Origin: Artemia franciscana
Taxonomy: Eukaryota; Arthropoda; Branchiopoda; Anostraca; Artemiidae
Length of the DNA stretch: 64,000 bases
Reading direction: 5' to 3'
Assembly (NCBI RefSeq): GCF_032884065.1
Contig: NC_088872.1
Span: forward strand, 248,001-312,000
This document shows, one piece after another, positions 51,001 to 63,640 of the stretch (positions are counted from its first letter, which is position 1; each line of letters begins with the position of its first letter). The notes beneath the pieces are model-generated. The model made no database searches and was not told the DNA's origin. It saw nothing but the letters and a program-made list of their open reading frames with translations. The translations under genes were made by a program, and so were the position numbers.

Positions 51001-52758
51001 CCGTAGAATAAATAGTTGAAATTACTAAAAATACTTTAGCATAAAGAGCGAGGTAATTATCTCCTCCTAAATACCTCGCTCTTTATGCTAAAGTATTTTT
51101 AGAGCCCCTCATATGCGTAATAATCTCTGTTCGTTTTAAGTTTCAATGCTGCTTCTTCCTTTCATTTGAAAAAACGTTTTCATGTTTATTTTTCATTGTT
51201 TTCTTATAGTAATGCTAGAGAATCCTGCGCCCTTTTCATTGAATTTTTCTTCCCCCATGACAGATTCCTCCAAGGAAAGATCCTCCAACATAGCCCCCTC
51301 TCCTCAGCCCCACCCCCAAACAAAATAAAATCCCCCTGAAAACGTATGTACACTTCCCAATAACCATTACTATATGTAAACACTGGTCAAAGTTTGTAAC
51401 TTGCAGCTCCTCCCCCAGGGATTGTTGGGGAGTAAGTCATCCCCAAAGACATAGTTATTATGGTTTTCAACTATGTTGAACAAAATGGCTATCTCAAAAT
51501 TTTGATCCGTTGACTTTGGGAAAAAAATGAGCGTGGGAGGGGGCCTAGATGCCCTCCAATTTTTTTGGTCACTTAAAAAGGGCACTAGAACTTTTCATTT
51601 CCGTTAGAATGAGCCCTCTTGTGACATTCTAGGACCACTTGGTCGATACGATGACCCCTGGGAAAAAAAAAAAAAACAAAAAAACAAACAAATAAACACG
51701 CACCCGTGATTTGTCTTCTGGCAAAAAATACAAAATTCCACATTTTTGTAGATAGGAGCTTGAAACTTCTACAGTAGGGTTCTCTAATACGCTGAATCTG
51801 ATGGTGTCATTTTCGCTAAGATCCTTCGCTAAGATCTTTCTCAGGCTCGTAACTTTTGATGGGTAAGACTAAACTTGATGAAACTTATATATTTAAAATC
51901 AGCATTAAAATGCGATTCTTTTGATGTAGCTATTGATATCAAAATTCAATTTTTTAGAGTTTTGGTTACTATTGAGCCGGGTCGCTCCTTACTACAGTTC
52001 GTTACCACGAACTGTTTGATTTACTGCAAAGATATCCCCATGGTTTTAATTTTACGTGTATTATTTCAACTCATTTCTTCCCTATCATGTCTACATCGCT
52101 GCTATAAGCTTCAGTTTAAACACTCCAAACGGTAATTAACTATATTTTAGAAATAGCTTAAATTGCAGTAGAAATCAACTGCCTTTGTATTATCAGTTTT
52201 TTTGTCTCTCGGCTGAGTATACCGAGCTATTTCACGTACTAGGCACTTACGAAAAGGAATTTAGAATCCTACCAATTTAGGGACAAATTATCGGGGAATA
52301 TTTGGAAAATACAAAATAGTAGAAAGCCTCTCTCTTCACAATTTAAACAAGGGGTGATAGAATATATTGTAAAAGTATTTAAAATTTTCCTAGAAAGAGT
52401 GTTAGTTGGGAGTACTTTTAAAACTTCAAGAAATGTTTGTAGAGCCAAGAAATAAACAACCTCCCATGGTAAAGTTTCCAAGAAAATGACAAGAGAAATG
52501 ACAACTTTTGCTGCCTCTCACACCGTGAGAAGCAGTTGAAAGTTCTTTTCTTTACAGTGCTTGTAAAGTACCCATAATCAAACTGAATATTTTTATTTCA
52601 ATTTAGGAAACAATCAAAAGAGAGACGAGAAAGGCAGATTTTATGGAGGATATGGCTTCGGTTATCCATATTACGGATACGGTGGATATGGCCTAGGAGG
52701 ATATGGAGGCTATGGTGGCTATGGAGGCTATGGAGGCTATGGTGGCTTTTATGGTTAA
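43041..52758 (+). CDS. Gly/Tyr-rich secreted peptide precursor, gene C (3 exons)
   Basis: The exons are 43041-43061, 46729-46849 and 52607-52758. The product is 97 residues: MKVLAST, VICVLFLCLVSFSTA, RPREADPFGTIRFDDFAERR, QGSDER, NNQKR, then DEKGRFYGGYGFG with the same tail as gene A and GGFYG at the end. Signal cleavage is likely after STA. The promoter elements are intact. The introns are 3.7 and 5.8 kb, enlarged by HLE copies at 44668-46417 and 50306-52019. Gene C keeps about 700 bp of an old HLE that A and B have lost, so it branches outside the A/B pair. Role as for A: a probable secreted defence, cuticle or signalling peptide, unproven. Confidence 0.85.
43604..43757 (-). mobile_element. 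Half of an HLE terminal palindrome at a deletion junction
   Basis: One arm only, starting ATTAAATAAAAA and stopping in the loop (TTTTAAAAAGTAGAGTTG). About 180 bp present in gene A (roughly 29400-29580) is missing at this point. Confidence 0.7.
44668..46417 (+). mobile_element. HLE copy private to gene C intron 1
   Basis: 1,750 bp from TCAAACAGTTCG to TTTTATTTAA. Flanks AAAGTA and TCGATTAC; gene A has AAAGTATCGATTAC. It holds a T run of about 60 at 45029-45089. Terminal palindrome at 46116-46418. Confidence 0.9.
46729..46849 (+). CDS. Gene C exon 2
   Basis: VICVLFLCLVSFSTARPREA, then DPFGTIRFDDFAERRQGSDE. Acceptor CCTTTTCAG, donor GTAAGG. Confidence 0.85.
46850..47923. other. Gene C intron 2, first part
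   Basis: Non-coding, collinear with 34121-34870 of B but retaining about 400 bp that B lost. Confidence 0.5.
47924..48939 (-). mobile_element. Old HLE, C copy with its body retained
   Basis: 5' end near 48939 (complement of TCACACTTTTCGTG), 3' end at 47924. A and B keep only about 300 bp of the same insertion. Confidence 0.65.
49150..50101 (+). mobile_element. Old HLE shared by A, B and C (C copy)
   Basis: The 5' end is mutated to TAAAACAGTTCGTAGTGACG. It is collinear with 35383-36354. Confidence 0.65.
50306..52019 (-). mobile_element. HLE copy private to gene C intron 2
   Basis: The 5' end (complement of CTGTTTGA) is at 52019 and the 3' end at 50306, in a palindrome (50305-50605) with matching arms around GATTGTTCCCTCCGCAATCC. 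The empty site is present in A and B. Confidence 0.88.
52607..52758 (+). CDS. Gene C exon 3
   Basis: NNQKRDEKGRFYGGYG through GGFYG-stop, 49 residues, with the same residues as gene A exon 3. Confidence 0.85.
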
Positions 52759-52942
52759 AATGGAAAGGTTATCAAATAATTTGGTGTTGCTGCTGCAGTT
52801 AGCTGTTACAAGCGAAAAGTTCTGTTCCATTATTGTTTGAATAATTTTATATAATATACATAGTATTTATACGTATTTCTACCAATTCTCTAAGGACCAA
52901 TAAGGGATTAATGGAAGTTAAAGCAAAAACAAAGGAATGTAA

Positions 52943-53187
<245 letters not shown>

Positions 53188-53585
53188 AGACAAAAGAGAG
53201 AGGGAGAGAGAGATAAAGATTTAACATAATGATAAATCGAAGACGTGACACTTAACTCTAAATACATAGCTACAAGAACAGTAGTCCTAGTCGTTGAAGT
53301 CTCAAAAAAATTAAAACTCGTAAATTTAGTACAATATGTGCGAAGTCTTTTTAAAATGCACAAGATTAAGGGATATATTTTGGTTCATCACCTAAAATAT
53401 CTCAAGCATAAGCCCCCGGTAGATAAAATAAAACACTAATATGATTGTGAAGTCAGGCTTCAATATGATGACTATATGTTGAATTTTCATCCTACACCGA
53501 ACCTAAGTTCAGCACTGATTTGTATATTTAATTAGGTTCCTATAAGAACAAATTTCATGTGTCCATGGATGGACATCATGTGTCC

Positions 53586-53773
53586 CGCTCTTTACGCTAA
53601 TGTTTTTTACTGCTTTAAAAAGAAGAGTTGAGAGAAAGAGTCAAACTTTATTGTAAAGAGCGGGGCGTTGATGAGGAAGCAGCCCCTTTCATATACGAAG
53701 TAATTTCAGTTCGTTTTAAGTTTTAATGTCGCTCCTTACTTTCAGTTGAAAAAACTTGTTTTTTTTTATTTAA
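53586..53773 (+). mobile_element. Half of an HLE terminal palindrome at a deletion junction
   Basis: It begins just before the loop (CGCTCTTTACGC) and continues through the right arm to TTTTATTTAA. About 1.06 kb of flank present after gene B (39005-40075) is missing. CATGTGTCC is duplicated at 53556-53564 and 53577-53585, immediately left of it. Confidence 0.72.
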
Positions 53774-54060
53774 TCATACAATATAGTAAACACTACTGAG
53801 GCAACATCGATGATGAATATATTTTTATTTGTGTATAATATATAGGCTAAGTCAGTTTTGATTTAACCCAAGATTATTATGGTCACAGTAGTAGCTGTAA
53901 CTTAGTAAAGAGTGAGCCCTAGGATATAGTAACAAAAAGTTGATAAATGCGTATTAAAAAAAAGGCATAATGAGAAAAATTGCCATGTTATTCTGATTCA
54001 GGAACTACAGAATACTTTTGCAATTTTCCTATTAACTAGGTTCAGATATTTACTTAATGA

Positions 54061-55490
54061 TCAAATAATGCGTGGTAACAAACTGCAAGTAAGGAGCAAC
54101 ATGGTTCAATGGTTACCAAAACTTTAAAAGACAGAATTTTGATACCCATAAGTATATAATAAAAGAATTAACTTAATATGCTGATTCTACATATATACCA
54201 GAGTCATTCCATTCAGTGTTGCCCATCAAAGGATACGAGTCTAAGAAAATGTACCTGATTATCGAAATAGAGTGTTTCACATCCTACTTTTTAGGGTGTT
54301 TCACACCCTAAAAAGTCAAAGAATTCTTAAGAAAATCACACCATCAGATTCAGCATATTAGGGAGCCCTACTATGGAAATTTGAAGCTCTTTCTGCAAAA
54401 AAAATGGAATTTTGATTTTTTTTTTCGTTAGTAGAAAGATCAAGGATGCGTGTTTATTTGTAGTTTTTTGTTTGTTTATTTGTTTTTTGGCTTCCTCGGG
54501 GATGAATGTATTGACCCAGTGCCTATAATACTGGGAGAGGGGTTATTTGAACTGAAATTAAAAGTTTTATTGCCCTTTTCGAGTGATCAAAAATATTGGA
54601 GGGTATCTAAGCCTCCTCCTCCGCCAATTTCTGCCAAAATCAACGGATAAAAATTTTGATACAGACATTTTGTTTATCATAGTTAAAAGGCCCAAAACTA
54701 TATCTTTGGATATAAAATGACCCCTTCCCCCAAAACCCCAAGGAGATGATCTTTAATTTATAAAATTGACCCATTGCTTACGTATGGGTTTTGTTATTGA
54801 AAAGTGTGCATCAATGTTCGTTTGGTGGGGGTTGAATTTTCTGCTAGGGCTGTTTTCTATGGTTAGAATTTTCAGTGGTGAGTGAAGTATCTGGGGGCCA
54901 ACTTTTCAAGACAAATTTTTCACTGGTGGAAAATACCAGGATTTCAATATGAAATTAATTTTATTTGTCTTACTTTCTCTTTGTCAGCTTATTTTTTCCA
55001 GTGGAGATGTTAAGGGTAATTCTCTGGGGTTATTTTTCACTGGGATTGAATTGTCTAAAGGATTTTTCCGTGGAGGTGAAAAAGAAATTCCAATAGAACG
55101 ATTAAAAAATTAATTATAAAATAAATACGCTCTACTGAAAGGAAGGAACAACATTAAAACTTAAAAGAACAGGAATTATATTAGAGGTTATGCCTCCTCC
55201 CCAGCACCTCACTCTTTGTGCTAAATTTAGAATTTTCTCCGAAATCCTTATGAACGACTCCTGAAAAGCAAGAGTTTTTTTAATTTGGACAATAAGAAGC
55301 TTTTTTAAAATTAAATTTTAAAAATAAGTTTTTTAACTGCAGGTAAGGAGAAAAATTAAAACCTAAGACGAACTGGGATCATTCAGTATATGAAAGGGGC
55401 TGTCCCCTTCTCAATGCCCCACTCTTTACGCCAAAGTTGAAGTCACAATTCTACTTAAAAAAAAACTTTAGCGTAAAGAGCAAGTCGTCC
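54061..55490 (+). mobile_element. Old HLE downstream of gene C
   Basis: TCAAATAATGCGTGG at the 5' end. The body is collinear with the old copy at 40358, with a degraded hairpin around 55310-55480. Confidence 0.6.
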
Positions 55491-55740
55491 CACTGAAAAC
55501 GTCTATACACTTCATAATAACCATCACTATTACTATGTAAACATTGGTCAAAGTTTGTAACTTGCAGCCTCTCACCCAGGGATTGTAGGGGATTAAGTCG
55601 TCCCCAAAGACAAAGTTATTAGGTTTTTGACTAAGTTTAACAGAGAGGCTATCATTCGACATTCTAGCGACATTCTAGGACAATTGGGTCGATACGATCA
55701 CCCTGGAAAAAAAAAAGTAAACACGCATCCGTGATCTGTA
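55491..55740 (-). mobile_element. HLE interior fragment, minus orientation
   Basis: Complement of the family block CAAACTTTGACC, GGGGACGACTTA and GGGTCGATACGATC. It abuts the satellite array. Confidence 0.6.
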
Positions 55741-56792
55741 TTCTTGGGATTAGCCACAGGAGTGACTTTTATCAGATGCATTTCAGGAAAATACGAGGTG
55801 TGGGGGGATATCCACTCTCAGACCCCTCTCAATCTTAAAATGGGACATATAGCTTCTGATCATTAATCCAATGAGCCCCCTTGCAAAGTTTGTACGAAAT
55901 CCTTTCAATATATAACTTATTTGCCCCGAGGGAAAAACCTACAATCCTTACTCTGAGGGGTCTGGAGGGTTATCTCCCTCAAAAACATAATTTTGAGTCC
56001 TTTCAATTATGTTGAACAACATGGATATCTAAAAAATTTGATTGGATATGTTTGGGAAAATGGTGGGCGCGGGAGTGGATAAGTTGCCCTCCAATAACTT
56101 TTGACTATTAGAATAGCCACTAGCCCTTTCAATTTCCGATAAAATGACCCTTTTTCAAAGTTTCTACGGCAAGAAAAATCCATCTCGAAATCTCCATCAG
56201 AGGCATTTTGGGAAAATATGAGGTTTAGGGGGGATATCCAGGTATACACACAGCCATCACTGAATTTAAAAAATGGCACTAACACTTCTAATAAGCAATC
56301 CAATGAGCCCCCTCCAAATTTTATGCAATCTTCCTTTCTGTATAAACCTTATATCCCCCAGGGTATAAATTGCAACCCTTTCCCTGAGGACCTTAGGGGG
56401 GATTGTCATACTTAAACACATAATTTTCTTACCTTCCAACTACTTTGAGCGAAACGGCTATCTCAAAATTTTGAATGGATATGTTAGGGAAAATGTTGGG
56501 CAATAAAGGTGGGTTAGTTGCCCTCTAGTCACTTTCGAATATTAAAAAGTTGCAGTAGCCCTTTCAATATCCAATCAAATTAGCACTTTTTGAATTTTCT
56601 GCAACAACAAACGGCCATCTCAAAACTATCGAATATATTTCAGGAAAATGTGCGGTGTTGTTAGGTATTCACCCTCCGAACGTTCTGAACCTTAATAAGG
56701 GCACTTATCCGAACGTTCTGAACCTTAATAAGGGCACTAGAACTTCTGATTACCGTTCCAGTGAGTCCCTCCATAGTTTGTACAATCACCAG

Positions 56793-58139
56793 CCACTCTC
56801 AGTGCTGATAAACCTTTGCTTTCGCATAGGGATCTTTCCAGCAGTTTGGAAGAAAGCTTACGTTAGAATAATTCCGAAGGTTGCCAACCCTAAGAGATGT
56901 GACGAACCTAGACCCATTTCGCAAACACCATGCCTGGCAATAGTAGCTGAGACCTTTATCATGAGGGTCTTACTTAATCAAATCAAGGAATATATCAACC
57001 AGAGATAATACGGCCATAGACGACTTTCGAAAGGCATTTGATTTCATCAATCACATTGTAGCTGCCCTTAATCCTTAAGGTAATGAGGGTTAAGAAAAAG
57101 ACTCATACGCTCGTGTTGGAAATCCTCAGTCAGGGGATACAGCGTGTGTTTGCTCTCTACGAAGGTGGTAGCATTTCCGAACGGTCCTCATCTACCTGTG
57201 GAGCTCCTCACGGCACTAAGCTTGCAGCTACTGTATTCTTGTCTGTAATTAACTTCCTCATAGCTGACTATGACGACCGCTACAATTTCTTGGACGGCCT
57301 GTCATTTATCCTGAAATATTTAGTACAAAATGGAGTTGTGACTCCACAATTCAGTTCAAACTGTTTCAGTGTTTTCACAAAAGAGTGCGCTGAGCTAAAT
57401 CTTGAGATTAATGTGAACAAGTCGAAGATATTGCGCTTTAACCCGCCAAAAAGTTATGTTGTGGAGCCAAATGTTCCACTCCCTCGAACAAACAGTATCA
57501 ATATCCTTAGAGTTACTTTCTCCAATGACTTGAGCTTTGCCGCACATATTGAAAAAGTAGTTAAAAGTGAAAACGCTAGTCTACAGACTTTAAACGATAT
57601 ACGTAGGTTCAGGGCGAACACAGAGAGTATTAAGTATGCATACATAGTGTACGTCTGCCCCATTCTGGAATATGCGTGCCCTGTTTGGGTGCCCTCAGCA
57701 CTTGGAACAGTGTATCTTTATCAGGAGCTTGAATCGGTTTAGAAGCGAGCGGTATCAATCATCTTGGGCCACCGTGACATCATCTACGATAAGGCTCCGG
57801 AACTGCTAGGACTGCCGTCACCCCAAAACCGATACGAAACTCTGATAATGAGTTTTGGAAAGTTCTTGCTTTCTAAATCTTAGCACTGTGACATTCTACC
57901 TGATCAACCTCTACCATCAAGAATGAGAAAGCAAGATAAGCTAGTTCCCGTTAAAGCAAGAACAAACCGATATGATTATTCTTTCATCCCGGTTTTCGTC
58001 AAAATGTACAATAAGAAATAATGTTTATAGTCTGATTTATATTTACAAGTGTACTTTGATTTTGAATGTGTTGCACATTCAAAACGCAAATCAGCGATAG
58101 CTGTCATGTTTTTGTTATTACACCTGTCTACTGCTACTA
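56793..58139 (+). mobile_element. CR1/jockey-type LINE fragment inserted in the array
   Basis: It is a 5'-truncated RT. LCFRIGIFPAVWKKAYVRII and RPISQTPCLAIVAE are followed, in another frame, by DDFRKAFDFINH (motif A). ISERSSSTCGAPHGTKLAA (motif B region) comes next, then DDRYNFLDGLSFI where a YVDD-like motif C is expected and is degenerate. LEYACPVWVPSALG and IILGHRDI follow, and it ends near SFIPVFVKMYNKK. Several frameshifts make it dead. Left and right array sequence re-joins at TACAATCACC and TTTCTATATA. Confidence 0.8.
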
Positions 58140-59921
58140 CTTTCTCTATATACCTTATATGCCCCCAAGCCTTAACTTAAAACGTTTGCCCTGAGGGCAG
58201 TGGGGGAGTTTTCATTCTCAAAGACATAATTTTTGGACCTTTCTGGAAGCTCATTCCTTCTTGAGACCCCTCTAAAGTTTATACGATCACCCTTTCTATA
58301 TATATTTTATATGCCCCAGAGGATAACTTACAACCCTTGCCCTGGGGGCTGTAGGGTGTTATCTTCCTCGAAGACATACTTTCAGGACCATTCAATTAAG
58401 TTGAACAAAATATCCATCTCAAATTTTAATTGGATATGTTTGGGGAAACAGTGGTTATGGGAGGAGAGTTTAGTTGATCTCTATCAGTTTTAACTGTTAA
58501 AATGGTCACTGAGCCTTTCAATTTCCAATCGAATGAGCTCTTTTTGAAGTTTCTATGATAACAAATAGACCTCTCAAAATTTGCATCTGATGTATCTCAG
58601 GAAAGTACAAGGTGTGGTGGGGGGTACCCACCCTCCTATCACTCTCAATCTTAAAATGGGCTCTAGAACTTCTGATCACCAATCCAATGAGCCCCTTTCA
58701 AAGTTTTTACGATCATCCTTTCTATATATATCTTATATGCCCCAGGGAGAAACTTATAACCATTATCCGAAGCGATATGTGGGGGGAGGGTTGTCATCCT
58801 GAAATAAATATTGTCTGGACCTTTTAATTACGTTGAACAAAATGGCTATCTCAAAATTTTGATTAGATGACTACAGGGAAATTTTAGGTGTGGGTGGAGG
58901 GATAACTGCCCTTCAATCGCTTTTGGCTATTAAAAAGGACACTAGCACTTTCAATTTCCAATCGAATGAGCTCTCCTTAAGTTTCTGCGACAAAAAATGG
59001 TCATCTTAAAATTTCTATCAAATGTATTACCGGAAAATACGAGGTGTGGGGGTGGAGGTATCTACCCAACGATAACTCTGAATCTTAAAAAGGGCCCTAG
59101 AACGTCTGAGTACCAATATAATGAGCCCCCACAAAGTTTTTACGAGCACCCTTTCTACAATTACCTTATATGCCCCCAGAGCATAATTCGCAACCCTTGC
59201 CCTGAGGATTCTCGGGTGGGGTGGGTGGTCTCATCCTCTAAAACATGATTTCCGGACATTTCAATTATGTTGAACATCACAGCTCTATCAGAATTTTCAT
59301 TGGATGTGTTTGAGGAAACGGTGGGCGTGGGAAGGGGGTTAGTTCCCTCCAATCCCCTTTCACAATTAAAAGTACTCTAGTCCTTTCAATTTCCAACCAA
59401 ATATGTGTTTTACAGAGTTTCTACGACAACAAATAGCCATCTTAAAATTCCTATCAGACAAGTTTCGGGAAAATACAAAGTGTGCGGGGGGGAGGTATCC
59501 TCACTCTGACGCTCTGAATTTCAAAATGGCAGTAAAACTGCTGATTAGCAGTCCAGTGAGCCCCCTTCTAAGTTTATATTATCACCCTTTCTATATGAAC
59601 CTTATATGACCTTGGGGCATAACTTCCACCCCTTGACGTGGGGGCACTAGGGGGGTTGTCATCCTTAAATACTTAACTTTTGGACCTTTCAATTACGTTG
59701 AAAAAAATAGCCATCCTAAAGTTTAGATTAGATGTGTTTGAGAAAATGGTGTGTGTGGAAGGGGGGAGAGTTGCCCTCCAATCACTTTTGACAGTTAAAA
59801 AGGATATTAGGCCTTTCCTTGTCCAATCAAATGAGGTCTTTTCGAAGTGTTTACGACAACAAATGACCGTCTCAAAGTTTCTATCAGATTCATTTCAGGA
59901 AAATACGAGGGGGGGAGCAGG

Positions 59922-61640
59922 GGTCTTGGGGGTCATCGGGCCAAGAGAACCAATTTGACTCGAGTCGGGCACCAAATTGACAAGTTTATTTTAAAATAGC
60001 CCCCAAAAAACAGAATAAGGGTGGCTAAAAGTGTCTTGGGGGAGGGTTGTCCCCTCCAAACCCATGCATCTGTTTCTGGGCTAAATTGCTTTTAACTCTA
60101 TTCATTCATCTAATTTCAACTAAATTAGCTATACAGTTAAAATAAATAGATAGATAGATTTATTAAGCGAAAGCCCTTTTGGGCCATTTGCTATTTAATT
60201 AGTCACAAAACTAAAATCGAGGATTTTTTTTAGTGGGGAGTGGGTAGGGGTAGTTCAAAAATTACTCCTTAACATAAATTAATCTTGTAAGTTGCCTTAT
60301 TATATCTCCATCATTGACCCCCAGAAACCGTACCTTAAATCGACTGGCTCTTAAGACAAGAATAAAAAAAATCTACCAAAACAAGAAAAAAAGAAAACAC
60401 AATCAGAAGATGAAGATCTAACAAGCAAGTTTAACTATATGATTAATTTTTCCTGAAAACAAGGTTTATCTTATAATTTTATGACGAAATTATTCGTAAA
60501 CTGATCATGCGAGCAGTTTCATGTCTGAATGTCTAACAGATCAAGAACAAAATCTTGTTTACAGGGGCCACTGGATCAAGGGCGGCAATGTGACTCGAGG
60601 TGGGTGCCAAATTGACAAATCTATTTTAAAAAAGAAAAAAGAATGGAATAAATGTGCCAGAAGTGTTTTGGTGGGTAGGGTCTCCCCTCAGACCCCATGG
60701 ATCTGTTCTTGGTCTAAATTTCTTTTGACGCTTTCATTCATTTTATTTTAACCAAATTAGCTATATAGTTAGAATAAATAAATAGTTACATTTATTCAAG
60801 GGAAAGTCCTAATGGTCCATTTGCTATTTAATTTGCCGCAAAACTAAAATTAATGATGTTTTTGAGGGTGGAACGGGTTTATTATTAGCCAAAACTTCCC
60901 TTTCGATTTCTGAGTATTTTCAGATATTTTACCAAAATATCCGGATATATCTTTCGATCCCCTTGCACATTCATCCACCACTCTCCGTCTCTTATCCATT
61001 CTATACTCGTGTCCAGATTTTGATTTTTATCCATTTTAACTTTCAGCTACAAGGCTACTTTTCAATATGTCATTGTGAATAGACAAATAGCTATAACTAT
61101 GTTACCACGCTTAAGAAACGTGTTGAAGAAACCAAATTATCTTAAACAGATATACCTTGTCTATTTGCTCCAGTAACTGTAAGTAAATTTGATCTGAGTC
61201 AATAGTATCTCCGTTAGTTGGTTCAACAGGGACGTATGCTACTATAACTGACGTTCTGAACTTATTAGTCATAAAATGAACAATTAGTATTCTATTGTTA
61301 ATATTTTCCCAGCCTAAACAGGACTTAGGAGCTTCCTTATTCATCATGAACCCTACTCCCTGCCTATGTACCCCATGCTTCCTGCCTGAGTTAACAAATT
61401 CTATGTCACCTAATTTCTTACTTCCTACCCCTGGAATATGAGTTTGTGAAACTTCTAATAAATCTAGTTCAAACCGTCTGATTTCGTGAGTCAAAATGTT
61501 TTGGTCACAGGAAAAAAAAATGATCCCGGATACCACTGCAGGCACGGGGACCAACATATCTTCTCAAGCATACACCAAAGTACTTAACCAGGCTTAGAAC
61601 TGGACAACAGAAAGTCCCAAGACTTTCGAATATTAAAAAA
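59922..61640. other. Insertion in the array: duplicated repeat plus LINE fragment
   Basis: Two diverged copies of a repeat of about 300 bp lie at 59922-60230 and 60556-60860. They share TGACTCGAG, ACCAAATTGACAA, TTTATT and TTTGCTATTTAATT. A minus-strand LINE endonuclease piece follows. Sequence between the pieces is unassigned. Confidence 0.6.
61111..61557 (-). mobile_element. LINE endonuclease fragment
   Basis: The minus strand encodes HEIRRFELDLLEVSQTHIPG, HRQGVGFMMNKEAPKSCLGW and RILIVHFMTNKFRTSVIVAY, then VPVEPTNGD. This is the N-terminal half of an APE endonuclease of RTE-like LINEs. It stops before the catalytic GDFN block. Confidence 0.7.
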
Positions 61641-63640
61641 TTAGCTTTTTTCGAAGTTTCTGCGATTATAAATGGCCATCTCAAAATTTCTATCAAATGT
61701 TTGTTGGAAAAATACGAGGTGTGTGGGGTGGGGGTGTCCACCGTTCGATCGCTCTGAACCTTAAAAAGGCACTAAAACGTCTGATTACCAATATAATGAT
61801 CCTCTTCCAATGTTTATACAAGCGTCTTTTCTATATATACCTTATATACCCCCAGGGCATAATTTACAACCTGTACCCTAAGGGCTGTGGGGCTGTTGTC
61901 ATCCTCAAAGACATATTTTCCGGACCTTTCAATTTTGTTGAAAAATACGATAATTTTTCAAAATTATTATTGGATGCGTTTGAGGAAGTGTGGGTGTGGG
62001 AGGGGTTTAGTTGCCCTCCACTTTTGACTATTACAAAGGGCACTAACCCTCTCAATTTGGAACTAGTGTTTTTTGAAGCCCCTACGACAACAAATAGTCA
62101 TCTCTAAATTAATTCAGATATAATCATAACCTTAGACACATTTCGGGAAAATAAAAAGTATTGAGGGTATCCAACCTCCAATGACGCTGAATCTCAAAAA
62201 TGACGCTAAAACGTCTGATTAGTAATCAAAAGAGCCCCCTTCGAAATTTATGCGATCACTCTTTCTATAAAAACCTTACACGCCCCCAGGGCATAACCTA
62301 CAACACTTTCCTTAAGGGCACTAAGGGGGAGGGGTTGCCATCCTTCAACGGATAATTTATGGACCTTTCAACTACGTTGAACGAAATGGCTATCTTAAAA
62401 TTTTGATTGGGTGTGTTAGGGGAATTGGTGAGTGTGGAAGGGGGGTTAGTGGCCCTCCAATCCCTTTCACCTATTAAAATGGACATTAGACCTTTCAATG
62501 TCCAATCTAACGAGCTCTTTCCGAAGTTTTTACGACAACAAATAGCCATCTCAAAATTTCTATCAGATGCATTTCAGGAAAATACGAGGTGGAGGGGTGT
62601 CCACCTCCTTAAGTTTCTACGATAACAAATGGCCATCTCAAAGTTTCTATCAGATACATTTCCAAAAAATACGAGGTGGGGGGGGTAGAGGTATCTACCC
62701 ACCGATTGCTCTGAATCATAAAAAGGACCCTAGAACTTCTGATTACCAATCGAATGGGTCCTTTTTCAAAGTTTATACGATCACGCTTTCTATCCTTACC
62801 TTATATGTCCCTAGGGCACAGCTTACAACCTTTACCATGTGGGCAGTGGGGGTTGTCTTCCTCAAAGACATACTCTCCGGGCCTTTCAACTATGTTTATT
62901 AAAATGGTAATCTCAAAATGTTGCTTCGGTGCGTTTGGGGAGATAGTAGGCGTGGGAAGTGGGCGGTTAGTCACCCTCCAATCACTTTGACTATTAAAAA
63001 GGACACCAGCTCTTTCAATTTCCAACCGAATCTGCCTTTTTTGATTTTTTTTTTAACGACAGCCAATAGCTATCTCAAAATTTCTTTCAGATTTATTTCA
63101 GGAAAATGTGAAATGTGAGGGGCATATCCACAATCCCATCACTCTGGATCTCAAAAAGGGCACCAAAACTTCTGATCAGCAATCTAATGAACTCCCTCCG
63201 AAGTTTATACGATCACCATTTCTAATTAAACCTTGTATGCCCCCAGGACACAACTTACAATCCTTCCCTCAAGAGCCCTTGGGGGGGGGGGGGTTGTCAT
63301 CATCAAAGATATAATTGACAGACCTTCAAACTACGTTGAACAAAATGGCTATCGCAAAATTTTGGTTGGCTGTGTTTAGGGAAATGCTGGACGTGGGAGA
63401 GGTGTTTGTTGCCCTCCAATCACTTTTGACTATTAAAAAAGGCACAAGCCCTTCGGTGCATTTGATTTTCAATCGAATGTACCCTTTTTAAAGTTCCTAC
63501 TACGATTTCTTCGATAAGAAGTCCCCTGGGCTGAAACAAAACTAAATAAATAATAAATAATGATATATTATAGGCAGCGCAATAGAGCTTCCTATGACTT
63601 AGTCCAATCATTTTGCTTTTTTAGTCAGCCTGAGTAAAGA

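Larger units (their letters stand above)
55741..63640. repeat. Tandem array of about 430 bp units, interrupted
   Basis: The landmark GGAAAATACGAGG (with variants) recurs near 55791, 56217, 56648, 58604, 59037, 59473, 59903, 61712, 62151, 62582, 62669 and 63106. Regular spacings are 426-439 bp, plus one partial 87 bp repeat. Each unit has two related halves that begin ATCTCAAAATTT and end near an AAAGGGCACTAG block. The array is broken by insertions at 56793-58139 and 59922-61640. The open frames inside are not genes. Confidence 0.8.

Noticed and set aside
58997-59248. Short frames within the tandem array
   Set aside because: Each is a reading frame through a repeat unit, not conserved between units.
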